Shown: positions 45,426 to 57,741 of the stretch, one piece after another
Layout of the letters: each line of letters opens with the position of its first letter
How positions within the stretch are numbered: the stretch's first letter is position 1
Assembly: GCA_012064385.1 (NCBI GenBank)
Contig: QRDG01000534.1
Span: 611,348-675,347 of the forward strand
DNA from: Puccinellia tenuiflora
Taxonomy: Eukaryota > Streptophyta > Magnoliopsida > Poales > Poaceae
Length of the DNA stretch: 64,000 bases
Direction: 5' to 3'
Translations under genes and position numbers: made by a program
Notes under the pieces: generated by a model
The model's input: only the letters and a program-made list of their open reading frames with translations
Database searches by the model: none
What the model was told of the DNA's origin: nothing

Positions 45426-47049
45426 TGATACGTCTCCGACGTATCTATAATTTCTTATGATCCATGCTTGTTTTCATATCATTTGCTACATGTTTTGTTT
45501 ACATCTTATAGCATTTTTATGCATTTTTGGAACTAACATATTAACAAGATGCCCCGGTGCCAGTTCCTGTTTTCTGCTGTTTTTCCGTTTCAGAAAAGTA
45601 CTTAAGGAAATATTCTCGGAATCGGACGGGACAAAAACCCAGGATCTTATAATTTCGTCACGCACACGGAGTCCAAAGGGGAGCCGAAGACGCACCAGAG
45701 GGCGACCACACCCTAGGGTGGCGCGGCCCACCTGTCTGCCGTGCCACCAGGTGGTGTGCCCCCCTCGGGCCTCCACCGACGCCGCCCTTTTGCCTATATA
45801 ATCCCCCCGATGAGAAAACCCTAAGTACCCGATCAAAATTCCAGAAAAACATCCGTCGCCGCCGCCGTCGTCAACCCTAGTTCGGGAGGGTTCTGAAGCC
45901 CTCCCCGGCACCCTATCGGAGAGGGGAATCATCGCCGGAGGGCTCTACACCACCATGCCCGCCTCCGGACAGATGTGTGAGTAGTTCATCCTTGGACTAC
46001 GGGTCCATGCAGTAGCTAGATGGTAGTCTTCTCCTCTTGTGCTATCATGTTTAGATCTTGTGAGCTGCTTATCATGATCAAGATCATCCTATTGTAATGC
46101 TACATGTTGTGTTTGCTGGGATCCGATGAATAGAGAAGTACCTTGTGATGTTGATTATTGATATTATCATGTCTATGTTATTTGTGATCTTGCATGCTTT
46201 CCGGTACTTGTAATTGCCTTGATCAAGTAGTTGCTTGTATCTCCAAGAGGGAGTATTTATGCTAGATAGTGGGTTCGGTCCCTGTGTGCCTTGGCTTGAG
46301 TGACAGAAACATATAAGGACGGGGGAGTGCCGTTACTACTAGGGAGTAAACTTTATGCACAGTTCTTCATGCAATTGTCTTTTGCTTGCAACTTAATACT
46401 GGAGAGATTTTACGGTATGTTATCTCAAAGGTGGACTATTTAGGCATAGGTGTATGCTTGGAACAGCTATCTATGTATTTTGTCGTAATGCCCAAAGCAT
46501 CTCATATAGACATCATCATCCTCTGTATTATGCAATGTTCATGCATTGTCATGCATTCTCTATTCTGTCAATTGCCCAGCTGTAATTTGTTACCCAGCAT
46601 GTGTAGTATTTTATTTATGGAGAAGACACCACTAGTGAACTGTGGACCCCGGTCTATTCTTTTACATCTGCAAATTAAATCAACTGCTCTACTGCTTTCA
46701 TTTACTGCAAACAAGCTTCCTTCCACACATACATTTAATCCTTTATATTCAGCAAGGCCGGTGAGATTGACAACCTCACTGCTTCGTTGGGGCAAAGTAG
46801 TTTGATTGTGTTCTACAGGTTCCACTGTCTCCCCTGCAACAGCTCTTTTTCTGGCACCGTTGCTGTCAACACGCCAAGCACATTTTCTGGCGCCATTGCA
46901 GTCGTGGACAACCTTCTGAAGCATTCCTCACTCTTGCTGGTTTGATAACCTTGGTTTCTAACTGAGGGAAAACTTGCTGCTGTGCTCCTCAAACCTTCCT
47001 CTTGGGGTGCCCAACGAAGTGTGATTGATTAACACCTCTCACGCTATCA
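45426..47049 (+). mobile_element. Solo LTR B (Athila-type), 1624 bp
   Basis: It runs from TGATACGTCTCCG to GCTATCA. A perfect 5-bp TSD, CTCCA, lies at 45421-45425 and 47050-47054. Removing the insert and one TSD rejoins the host LTR smoothly (CCGCCGCCTCCACGAGGCGG). A TATATAA lies near 45795. No internal domain is left, so the element was reduced by recombination between its two LTRs. Confidence 0.92.
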
Positions 47050-47552
47050 CTCCACGAGGCGGAAACCAGACAGAGAGAAGAAGAGCTCCGACAGGGAGAA
47101 ATCTGCCAGGGAATTTCCCTCCCGGAGGGGGAAATCGCCGCCATCGTCATCGCCATCACGCCAAGCATCATCGGGATCATCATCAACACCATCTCCATCA
47201 TCAACACCATCATCACCGTCACCGTCACCGTCCCATCTCATCTCGCTGTAGCAATCGTCATTGTTTTGTTATTAGTTCATTGGAATCGTATCCCGGGTAT
47301 TGATTACCACTTGTAGTTGATGCTTGAGAGTTTTATCGGTGAATTATCTTTACGATCAGATTGTTACCCTTATTCATATCACCTCTGATCATGATCTATA
47401 TGATGTCTTCTAAGTAGTTCGTTTGGTTCTTGAGGACATGGGGAAAGCCTAGTTGCTAGTAATTGCATAATGTTGAGTAATATTTAATGGTTTGATTTAT
47501 GTTGTGGTGTTATTCCTCTAGTGGTATCGTGTGAACGTCGACTACATGATAC

Positions 47553-49099
47553 TGATACGTGCATTTTATATCATCATTTTTTATATCTTATATTATCATA
47601 TTGGTATGTTATTTGCATTGTTATATCGATGTTTTGCATGTTTTAGATGATTTATGGGACTTCCATACAAAGTCCCTATTTTTGGCATTTAACATCTGGG
47701 AGGCAGAATACCCCCCTTCTCTTGTTTTTATTGTCAGGAGTTTCGCGGACTCAAATAATTAAAGGAAAAACACCATGCCAGTTTTTCATCAGGAGAAGGG
47801 TGGAGGAAAGAAGACCGAAGACAGGAGGGCCACGAGGGCCAAATGGGGTGGGCCCATGTGGCCCATGTACCTGGCCGCGTGGGACCCACCAAGTAGGCCC
47901 TCGAGCACCTCCTTGCGTGGGGCTTTTTACCAACACCTTCGTCTTTGCTGAAAAAGGACGCCATAATTTTCCCCGAATTATCTGAGGCCGTGGCGGCGGT
48001 GGAGCTCCTGATTCTCTCCGAAGGGGGTCAGATCCTGCTGCTCCGGAGCTCCGGAGAGGGGGGAAATCGCCGCCATCATCATCACCTCTCCTCCTTGGCG
48101 TGGGAGGAGGCCTCTACATCACCGTCATCACCATCACCAGCACCATCTCCATCACCATCTCCGTGATCCACTCCGTTCCCCTCATAGTTTGAGAGTTGCT
48201 ATACCCTAGATCATTGGCTAGTGTTCCTATTCATGTTTGTGATTGGGTACTTGTCATTATTTGGTGGTGAAGTATTTATTTCAGATTGTGTTGTACCCTT
48301 TATGCCACTGATTATGATCATGTTTGCACGTTGTGAGTAATTCCCATATGTTCCTGAGGGCATAGGATGAATTGGCAATGATTTATATATAACATGTGTT
48401 GGTATTTTGTCAAGAGTTTATCTTTTATGTGATTCTATGATGGTGTTGTGCGAACGTCGACTGCACAACACTTCACCTTTAAAGGGCTCATAGGAGAACA
48501 ACGTAGTGTAATGAATTGAGGAAGACTTGGGAGGACAACTAAGCCCAAGACAGAGTCATGCAGTTATATTATGTGGGTAGTAGTGTCGGGGACCTTAGAG
48601 TGTAATGCTATGGTGGGACTTTATGTCTTAATAATTCTTGGGCAAGTCATTAAATTGGCCACATGATCCATCATAAGGGGTTGTAGTTTAATTATTTAGC
48701 TATGCCTAGTTATGGCTCCGCCCCAAGAAGATTAAAACTTGACAAGATATGCAACGTGTTGTTTAATAAATCTCTATGCCTAGTGATATCCATGCCGCCC
48801 TCGGGAACGTTTTCCACATATAAGACACACATCACTTGAGCTTGTCCTCTAGCCACATAGAGGATTGGGCTTTCTCTCTCTTTGAGAGCTTTTTACTTGC
48901 TACTATTTATTTTAAGCATTTTTATTCTTTTGCATTTATACAACCAAAAATTCCAAAAACACTTGCATCTTTTATTGTTTTATTTATCATTCTTTCTAAC
49001 CAATACCTTCAGCTCCTCATGGGTTCGACAACCTTTTCTCATTGAAAGGTACTACATTGAAAGGTACTACAATTGATCTCCTGCACTTGGGAGTCATCA
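47553..49099 (+). mobile_element. Solo LTR C (Athila-type), 1547 bp
   Basis: It runs from TGATACGTGCATT to GGGAGTCATCA. A perfect 5-bp TSD, GATAC, lies at 47548-47552 and 49100-49104. It is related to the host LTR: both share a GTGNGAACGTCGACT segment and the TCATCA end. A CATCAC-rich simple-sequence tract at about 48074-48165 resembles one in the host LTR at about 47143-47235. Confidence 0.92.
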
Positions 49100-49818
49100 G
49101 ATACTTAACCTTTCAAAGGGCCTAGGGGAATGCATAGTTTATTTAGTTTGCTTATTGTAGGGTTGCAGGAGTGACAGAAACCTAAACCCCAATTTGTGAA
49201 CTAGTGCACTAGGGAGCGTAGGGTCTCGGAGTTTAAGGCTGTGGTTAGGTTTTTATCTTAATTACTTTCTTGTAGTTGCGGATGCTTGCAAGGAGTTTAA
49301 TCACAAGTATGTATTTGTCCAAGTAAGGGCGGTGCATTAGCATAGGTCCACCCACACAGCACTTTATCAAAACATTGAAGGTTAATCACCGGCGTGCAAT
49401 GAAACTGGCTAGGCAGAAACTCCCATGTGTCCTCGAGAACGTTTTAATCTTCATAAGTAACACAACCGGCCTGTCCTCTGAGCTTAAAAGGATTTGGCTA
49501 TTTGCTACAATTATTGTAGCACTCTTTTATTTACTTGTTCTTCATTTGTTCTTTAAATCAAAAATCCAAAAACATTTCTCTTTTAGTGCTTGCAATGAAA
49601 CCTTGCTGAAAACTACTTGTCAACACCTTCTGCTCCTCGTTGGGTTTGACACTCTTACTTATCGAAAGGACTACGATAGATCCCCTATACTTGTGGGTCA
49701 TCAAGACTCTTTTCTAGCGCCGTTGCCGGGGAGAGTAGCGTTATTGGTAAGTGGAATTAGTAAGGAACTCTTTTATTGTAAGTGCTGTTTTTATTTTTGT
49801 TTGTTACTTTGCTTCGTT

Positions 49819-50805
49819 ATGGAGCACTCTTCACTTAATATGTTGTTTGGGAGTGACTTTGCCACCACACCTATAGTGGATAAGAGTCCTCCGCTCTCTG
49901 AAATTGATCCATTTATAATACCCATGGGAATTATTGATCATGTTATGAGTAACCGTTATGCAGGGGATGGAACCATCCATCCAGGGTATCATTTGCTTTA
50001 TATTAAAGATCTGTGTGAGCTATTTAAGATTGCAGGTATGTCAAAAGAGGTAATCATGAGGAAATTATTCTCAATATCACTAAAGGATAAAGCTATGGAT
50101 TGGTATATGCTTCTGGATAATTCTCACTTGATGGATTGGAAAGAGCTTATGTCTCTCTTTTATTCTAAATTTTACCCTCTTCATGAAATTCATCAAGATA
50201 GAAATTATATTTATAACTTTTGGCCACATGAAGGAGAAAGCATCGCTCAAGCTTGGGGGAGGTTGAAATCTTTAATGCTTAAATGCCCCAATCATAAGCT
50301 TCCTAATGATATAATTGTTAACAATTTTTATGCGAGTCTGCCTCGCTATGATAAGGATATGTTTGATGCCTCTTCTCTTGGATCCTTTACAAACAAAGAA
50401 GTTAATGCTAAATGGGATTTAATTGAAAGGATTTATCGCAATGCGAAAGATTGGGAGATCGACAAAGGTAAAGAATCAGGTATAAATTATGAGTATGACT
50501 GTATAAAATCTTTCATGGAAACTGAACGTTTTAATATGCTTAGTACTAAGTTTGGGCTCGATTCTCAGATTGTTGTTGATCTTTGTAAATCCTTTGCTGA
50601 CCATATTAATATTCCAAAAGAAAAGTGGGATAAGTATCATGAACCATTTAAAGATGTTTGTAAAACAGATGTGCTTGCTAGTGATGATGTGCCTGTTCAA
50701 ATAGTTGAATCTGTTTTACCTGCTGTTTACTTTGAAAACCCACCGTTTCCTATAAAAATTAAAGAACACTCAATCGTGGCTAGTGTGGTTAATAAAAGTG
50801 AAAGG
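49819..50805 (+). pseudogene. gag: Athila-type gag, truncated by Tat element 2
   Basis: I choose ATG at 49819, which gives MEHSSLNMLFGSDF. The upstream part of the open frame is LTR and primer site. The retrotransposon gag (capsid) domain covers about residues 60-210. It has MRKLFSISLKDKAMDWYMLL, WKELMSLFYSKFYPLHEI and SIAQAWGRLKSLMLKCPNH, the usual conserved helices. About 329 codons remain before the insertion at 50805. Capsid would package element RNA in virus-like particles. The frame is open up to the break, so the coding part was little decayed when Tat element 2 landed. Confidence 0.9.
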
Positions 50806-51861
50806 TGTCGGCACAGTGGAAACCAGGGTACCACGGGCCGGCCTGCCAGGGCCCACAAGATTTCTTTGGATGGTTTTCGCTAAGGACCAGGTTCTCCAAG
50901 CCTGGTGAGCTTCGCGAGGACTTTCCCCTCGCGAAGGGTTTTTCTCCTCGCCAAGGCCTTTCTCCCTTGGCGAGGGATCGCTCCTCGACAAGGCGTCTCC
51001 GACGCCGCCCGCAATTCTGCTAAGGACCAAGCTGAAGGGCTCGGCGAGGCTTTTCACCTCGCGAAGCGCCTTCCTCGTGAAGCTATCCCTGCCCCCGCGG
51101 CAGAGCGCACATGGGCTCTGCGCCATGTGCAGAGTGACGCACGTGCCTACGCGCGATGACGACGACGCGGCAGTTGCCGTTTCCATGTATAAAGTAGTCA
51201 ACAAAGCGGAGCCAAGCAAAGCGGACAACAAGTATTGCCTCTTTAGTGATAAGGGGACCGTCTGCAGCTACGCTCCAAGGACGACGTCACCGTGGGTCAC
51301 CTCCCACCTCGGCAAGCGCCAGCCCACCGTCCAGCTGGTCGGTGCCCCTTTTCAGCTTTGGTGACGCCGTTCCCCTGCCGTGGACCGCGTCCACGAGCTT
51401 TACCTTTATGGTGGACTTCACCTTTACGGTGCACCGCGCCTCCTCCTTCGTCGCCATGTGGTAGCCCTTCCCGCCCAAATGTTTGGGCGGAAGAGGTCCG
51501 AGACGCCTATAAAAGGAGGGGAGGCACGCCTGTGCAAAGGGTTCCAAGATTCCAGAGTCCAAACCCTAGATCTGAAGACTAGCAAGTAGCCATTGTTAGC
51601 CACCGCGAGCTCGACAAGCTCTCCTTGTACTGTGAACTCTCCAAGCAGTGCAATACACAAAAGCAGGACGTAGGGGTTTTACCTCCACAAGAGGGCCCTG
51701 AACCTGGGTAAGACCGAGTGTCTCCATCTCTGCAGTGCTGTCCCGCAGCGAGTCCGACGAGCACCGTCGCCGGAGCACGTTGAGGGTTGTTTGATTCCGT
51801 GTTCAGCCCCTTACTCGATCCTTCTCGAGACACCCCCAGTTCCTGGGACAGTTCTCCGACA
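50806..51861 (+). mobile_element. 5' LTR of Tat element 2
   Basis: The 1056-bp LTR runs TGTCGGCACAG to CTCCGACA. A TATAAAAG box lies at 51508-51515. The primer site TGGCGCGCCAGGTAGGGG begins at 51864, after a two-base spacer. Short words such as CTCGCGAAG and TCCTCGCCAAGG repeat in the upstream half and may be promoter elements. Confidence 0.95.
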
Positions 51862-51912
51862 TTTGGCGCGCCAGGTAGGGGGCTGAGGCGCGTCTTCATC
51901 CTCGACACAGCC

Positions 51913-54335
51913 ATGGCCGGTTCTCGTGCCGAACGTCTCGCTCGCCGGACGGCTAGCGCCGCCACCGCTCCCGCAGGCCGCCCGCACGGCCGCCCGCGTG
52001 GGAGCTCTGCTCCGGAGCGCCGCGTCGACCCCGAGCCCCGCGTCGAGCACCCGGACGACGACGACATCGACCACGCTGAGGACGACCTCGGCGAAGAGGA
52101 GGCCTCCTCCCTGCCCCCGTCGCGGGACCGTGCTGCCTCCTCGCTGGGCCGCCCTGCGCCCAGCCCGGCGACTGCGCTCCTCATGGCGCAGGAGCTGCTG
52201 CAGTACCGCCCCACGCCAGCGGCTCAGGAGGCCTGGCTCAACCGCGTTGCCGAGCTCATCGGCGCCGCTCGCGCCGCGGCACCCGCGCCGTCTCGTTCCC
52301 TGGTTCCTTCTGCACTCGTGGGGGACGTGGCGCACGGCGCACCTCCCGCGCCTCCTCATCAGCCCGCACCTGCTCCAGCTCCACCGGTTGCACCGCAACC
52401 TGCTCCAGCGGGGGCTCCTCCTCGCGACGGCCGCGCTGCATCGCACGCGTCGTCGCCGCACGACTGCCAGATCGTGCAGCGAGCCCCTGAGGATGCACGC
52501 GTGAGCATCGAGCGCTGGCAAGAACGCCGCAACCACACTGTCCAGGACGTCGCCACCGCCGGGCGCCACCTCCGTGCCACCCTCGCCAACGGCACGGTCA
52601 CCTACGGCACGACGGCCGCGTTCACCCGCACCCTCCGTCGCGTCGTTTGGCCCGTCAAGTTCAGGCCGGACCTGCCTCCGTGCTACGACGGCAAGAACAA
52701 CCCCCTGGAGTTCCTGCAGCTCTACTCTCTGGCCATCCAGGCCGCCGGGGGCGACGACAAGGTCATGGCGAACTGGTTCCCCATGGCCCTCAAGGACTCT
52801 GCGTCCTCATGGCTCACCAACCTCCCCGCCGAGTCCATCAACTCTTGGGAGGAGCTCTGCCGGTGCTTCGTCGCCAACTTCAAGGGCACGTACGAGCGCG
52901 GCCTCACCTACAACGACCTCCGCGTCGTGCGTCAGAAGCCCGGCGAGACCCTCCGCAAGTACATCCAGCGCTTCAGCCAAGTGCGCAACAAGATCCCCAA
53001 TGCCACCGACGCACAGGTCATCTCGGCCTTCCAGGCTGGGGTCACAGACGTGCGGATGCTCGAGAAGCTCGGCATCCACGACAACATCACCACCGTCGTC
53101 AAGCTTTTCGACTTGGCGGACAAGTGTGCCAAGGCTGAAGAGGGCCGCTTGTTCGTCAAGAACGAGCCAGGGGACCCTGCCGAGGGGTCCAAGAAGAAGA
53201 AATCCTCTGAGAAGCGCAAGACCACTGCGGTCCTCGCGGCAGAACCCGACGCCAAGCAGTCTCGCGAAGCTTCCACTCCAGCCGCAGGACCAGAGAAGAA
53301 GGATGATCGTCCCTTCTGCATCTACCACAACAGGCATTCTCACGCCACCGAGGACTGCTTCGACATCAAGAGGCTTCGCGAGGCTCGCGAGGCTCGCGAG
53401 GCAAACGGAGGCCGCGGCGGAGGCCGCGGCGGCCGCGGGGGGCGACGCTGGAACAACAACTACAACGACAACTACCAGCAGAACCCCCAGGCCAACGCCG
53501 CTCAGCCCGCGAACGACAACCTGCCTGCCGAGGCTGACGAGGGCTACCAGGTGCCTCGTGGAGCCGCTTGCATCCTTGGCGGGGCTCAGGCCCCTCGCTC
53601 CAACCGCCACTTCAAGCAACTCGCTCGCGAGGTCGCAGCAGCCCTCCCTGGAGTCGAGGCCTCCAGGCCCCTCAAGTGGTCCCAGTGCCCCATTACATTC
53701 GACTCCGGCGACCACCCCAAGTCCACTTCAACCGTCGGCACCATCCCGCTGGTCTGCACCCCCACCATCAACAACATCGCCGTCTCTAAGACGCTCATTG
53801 ATGGGGGTGCTGGCCTCAACGTCATTTCCGTCGAGACATTCGAGAAGCTGCAGGTGCCCTACGAGCGGCTCATGCCTACCAGGCCCTTCTCGGGAGTGAC
53901 AGAGGGTCTTACCACCCCTTTGGGGCAGGTGAGGCTCCCCGTCACTTTCGGCACCCAGGCCAACTACCGCACCGAGCTGATCGACTTCGACGTCGCGCAC
54001 ACCAGCCTGCCCTACAACGCCATACTCGGCTACCCCGCCCTCGCCAAATTCATGGCGGTGACCCACCACGCCTACAACCTCGTCAAGCTCCCTGGCTCGG
54101 GTGGCACTATTGTCATCCGCGGCGTGGTCTCGGACGCCCTGTACGCTGCGCAAGCGGCCTACAAGGCTGCCGCGGTGGCGTCACCCGCTGACGAGGACGA
54201 GGAACCCCTCCCGAGGCCCCCCGCGAAGAAGAAGCAGCTGTTCTCCCAGGAGAAGGCCGCGACAAAACAAGTGTCTCTGGAGGCGAGTGCCTCGGGGGCT
54301 TGCGTCACCATCGGCGCCAACTGCCTCCCAAATAG
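51913..54335 (+). CDS. gag-pro: Gag-protease of Tat element 2
   Basis: The start at 51913 (MAGSRAERLARRT) follows the primer site. An alanine- and proline-rich leader spans about residues 1-240. The capsid domain spans about 245-410 (YDGKNNPLEFLQLYSLAI, SSWLTNLPAESINSWEEL, YNDLRVVRQKPGETLRKYIQ). A lysine patch and an atypical knuckle-like segment follow (FCIYHNRHSHATEDC), then a GRGGGRGGRGG RNA-binding-type run. The protease near residues 600-730 shows LIDGGAGLNVIS at the catalytic Asp (codon 53800-53802) and AILGYPALAKFM. DGG in place of DTG is common in this lineage. The frame is open until about 54320, where one base seems lost, and the pol frame then meets TAG at 54333-54335. Reading on in the gag frame to 54423 gives spurious residues. 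Confidence 0.85.
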
Positions 54336-57300
54336 GAAAGCGCGCTTGTCGCCTTCCTCAGGGCAAACTCTGACATGTTCGCCTGGACACCGTCAGATAT
54401 GTCCGGAGTACCGAGGGAGGTGATCGAGCACCACTTAGCCGTGTGTCCAAACGCACGCCCCGTCAAGCAAAAAGCGCGGCGCCAAGCGCCAGAGAAGCAA
54501 GACTTCATCGTCAAGGAAGTAGACAAGCTGAAGAAGGCCAGCATCATCAAGGAAGTGGTCCACCCCACTTGGCTCGCCAACGGTGTGGTCGTCCCCAAGC
54601 ACACCGGAGGGAGCCGCCTCTGCATCGACTTCACCGACCTCAACAAGGCCTGCCCCAAGGACCCCTATCCCCTCCCGAGGATCGACCAGATCATAGACTC
54701 CACCGCTGGCTGCGCACTCCTCTGTTTTCTGGATGCCTTCTCTGGTTATCACCAGATCAAGATGGCAAAGGAGGACGAGGAGAAGACAGCATTTCTCACC
54801 CCTTGCGGTGTGTTTTGCTACGTCTGCATGCCCTTCGGTCTGAAGAACGCTGGCGCCACTTTCCAGCGCCTCATGAGGATCGCCTTGGGAGCTCAAATGG
54901 GGAGGAATGCAGAGGCCTACGTCGACAACATCGTCGTCAAGACCCGCGAGAAGGACACGCTTATCCAGGACCTCGAGGAGACCTTTGCCAACCTGCGCAA
55001 GGTCAACATCAAGCTGAACCCCGCCAAGTGCGTCTTCGGGGTCCCTTCAGGCAAGCTCCTCGGGTTCCTGGTATCCCACCGCGGCATTGAGGCCAACCCC
55101 GACAAGATCAAGGCCATAGAGCAGATGCAGCCCCCTCGTCGCCTCAAGGACATGCAACGCTTAGCGGGATGTATGGCCAGCCTTGGCCGTTTCATCTCCA
55201 AGTTCGGCGAGAGGGCGCTGCCATTCTTCAAGATCATGAAGAGGTCCGGTCCTTTCAAGTGGACCCCCGAAGCAGCAAAGGCCTTTGAAGACCTGAAGAA
55301 ATATCTGGCGAGCCCACCCATCATGGTTGCCCCACGCCCTCGCGAGCCTCTGAAGCTGTACCTTGCAGCCACTCCTCAGACGGCAAGCGCGGTCTTGGTG
55401 GCTGAAAGAGAAGAGCCAGTCCTCGACAAGCAGAACTCCGCCTCGCCAAGCCCAGAACCCTCCGACAAGGAAGCAGCCTCGTCAAGCCTCCAGCCTCAAG
55501 AAAACCTCGCCAAGGACTTCACCGAGCTTGGGGAGGAGCCAGCCGCTGCCTCACCAACGACTACCCTCGTCGAGCACCCCGTGTACTTCGTCAGCACAGT
55601 GCTGCGGGACGCTCGCGAGCGCTACCCCATGCAGCAAAAGCTCCTTTTCTCGCTCCTCATTGCCTCCAGGAAGCTGCGCCACTACTTCCAGGGTCACCCC
55701 ATCAAGGTGGTCACCTCATATCCCCTGGAGCAGGTCCTGCGCAACCCGAATGCGACAGATCGCGTCGCAGGCTGGGGCATTGAGCTACAACCTTTCGAGC
55801 TGGAGTTTGACACCACCAGGGTCATCAAGGGCAGAGTGCTGGCTGATTTCATGGCCGAATGGACGGACACGCGCAAAGACGAAGAGCTTCCAGAGGAGGA
55901 GGTTACAGCCTCAGGAGGAACGACACCAAGCCACTGGACCATGCACTTCGACGGCGCCTTTGCGGCCAGGAGTGTAGGGGCTGGCGCCGTTCTCACCTCA
56001 CCGACAGGCGACAAGCTCTACTACGCCGTCCAACTGTGCTTCAAGGACAACGACAAGGTCTCCAACAACATCGCTGAGTATGAAGGCCTCCTCGCCGGGC
56101 TCAAAGCCGCCATCGCCCTCGGCATCAAGTACATCCTCATCAAGGGCGACTCCCAGCTCCTCGTCAACTTCTCCAACAAAAGCTACACGCCTAAGGACAC
56201 CTACATGGTGGCCTACCTTGAAGAGGTGCGCAAGCTGGAGAAACACTTCAGGGGCATGGAGCTCAAGCACATACCACGGGCAGAAAACCAAGAGGCAGAT
56301 GAAATTGCTCGGCGAGCAGCAAGAAGAGAAGCCCAGAAGCCTGGAGTATTCGAGGAGAGGCTCACCAAGGCCTCGGTCAAGCAACCTGTGGTCAACATCA
56401 GCGTCGACGAGGAGCTCCCACCTGCCCCACCAAGCGGAGCACCAAATTGTGGGTTGCCCTCGGGCGATCGTCTGCTGCTAACCCTGGTACGATAAGACAC
56501 TGGTTGGATTGACGAGATCAAAAACTATCTGCAGAGCCGAGCCCTCCCTGAAGACGACGCAGAGGCCGAGAGAATTGCTCGCCAGGCCAAGTCCTACTGC
56601 CTCCACGACGGAGACCTGTACCGCAAGCGACCCAATCGGGGTCGCGCTGCGGTGCGTCCCTGCCGAGGAAGGCCGCCAGCTCATCAACGACATCCACAGC
56701 GGCGAGTGCGGCCACCACTCTTCCTCGCGCACCATTGCAGGCAAGGTCTTCCGGAGTGGCTTCTACTGGCCCTCAGTGCTTCAAGATGCTGCCGAAATCG
56801 TCCAATCCTGCGACGCATGCCAATTCCACGCCAAGCAAATCCACCAGCCCGCGCAAGGACTCCAGACGATCCCGCTCTCCTGGCCATTCGCGGTCTAGGG
56901 GCTGGACCTGCTGGGACCCTTCCCGCGAGCGCTCGGGGGCTACCGCTACCTCTACGTCGCCATCGACAAGTTCACCAAGTGGCCTGAGGTGGAACCCGTG
57001 CGCACCATTCCGGCAAAATCGGCGGTAAAATTCATAAGGAGCCTGGTCTGCCGCTTCGGCGTGCCCAATCGCATCATCACCGACAACGGCTCACAATTCA
57101 TCAGTGGCGCCTTCAAGTCCTACTGCGGCAGCATCGGTGCCCAAATCTGCTACGCCTCGGTGGCACATCCACGAAGCAACGGGCAGGCCGAACGAGCCAA
57201 CGCCGAGGTGCTCAAGGGCCTCAAGACGAGAAGCTTCAACCGCCTCAAGGCCAGCGGCAAGCATTGGATCGATGAGCTCCCCTCGGTGCTCTGGTCCATC

Positions 57301-57741
57301 CGCACCACGCCAACAAAGCCAACTGGTGAGACGCCGTTCTCCCTCGTCTATGGCGCTGAAGCCGTCCTCCCCAGCGAGATCACTCATGGCTCTCCACGAG
57401 TCCTGGCCTTCAAGGAGGCTGAGGTGGACGAACTCCGCAACGACGACCTGCTGCTGCTTGAAGGGCTCCGCCGAAATGCGGCCCTGAGAGTGGCAAGGTA
57501 CCAACAAGACCTCCATCGCTACCACAGCCGCCACATCCGCCCGCGCACTCTCGAAGCAGGAGACCTTGTCCTGAGGAGAATCCTCTCCAGGGCAGGCCTC
57601 CACAAGCTCTCACCAATGTGGGAAGGCCCCTACAGAGTCGTGCACATCGCCAGACCTGGCTCCGCACGGCTCGAGACGGAGGACGGCATCCCTGTCGCCA
57701 ACCCCTGGAACATCCAGCACCTACGCAAGTTCTACCCCTGA
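54336..57741 (+). pseudogene. pol: Pol of Tat element 2 (RT, RNase H, aRNase H, integrase), broken
   Basis: The frame resumes directly after TAG 54333-54335 with ESALVAFLRANSDMFAW. In RT the catalytic motif reads YVDNIVV: the second Asp is Asn (AAC at 54927-54929). The first RNase H has LYLAAT in place of TDAS. The second RNase H (about 55940-56330) keeps its acidic residues (HFDGAF, NNIAEYEGL, GDSQLLV, QEADEIA). A TAA at 56493-56495 and a frameshift near 56635 precede integrase. Integrase has an HHCC finger (HSGECGHHSS to CDACQFH), then TAG at 56896-56898 where Trp is expected, then GLDLLGP, ITDNGSQF and GQAERANAE for the acidic triad. It ends FYP at 57741. At least four lesions make this copy inactive. 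Confidence 0.92.

Larger units (their letters stand above)
44997..50805 (+). mobile_element. Athila-type LTR retrotransposon, 5' part, inserted in the CACTA element
   Basis: The 5' LTR runs from TGATACGTCC at 44997 to GGGTCATCA at 49703 and is interrupted by two solo LTRs. Without them and their TSD copies it is about 1526 bp. The primer site at 49715-49732 reads TAGCGCCGTTGCCGGGGA, the tRNA-Asp type with one G to A change. Gag follows. The element is cut at 50805 by Tat element 2; the rest lies beyond the window. The 5-bp target on the left is probably GCTTT (44992-44996). Confidence 0.85.

Noticed and set aside
52807..53715. A 302-codon minus-strand frame opposite gag
   Set aside because: It mirrors the GC-rich gag-pro codons, has no domain and no splice context, unlike the antisense gene further downstream.
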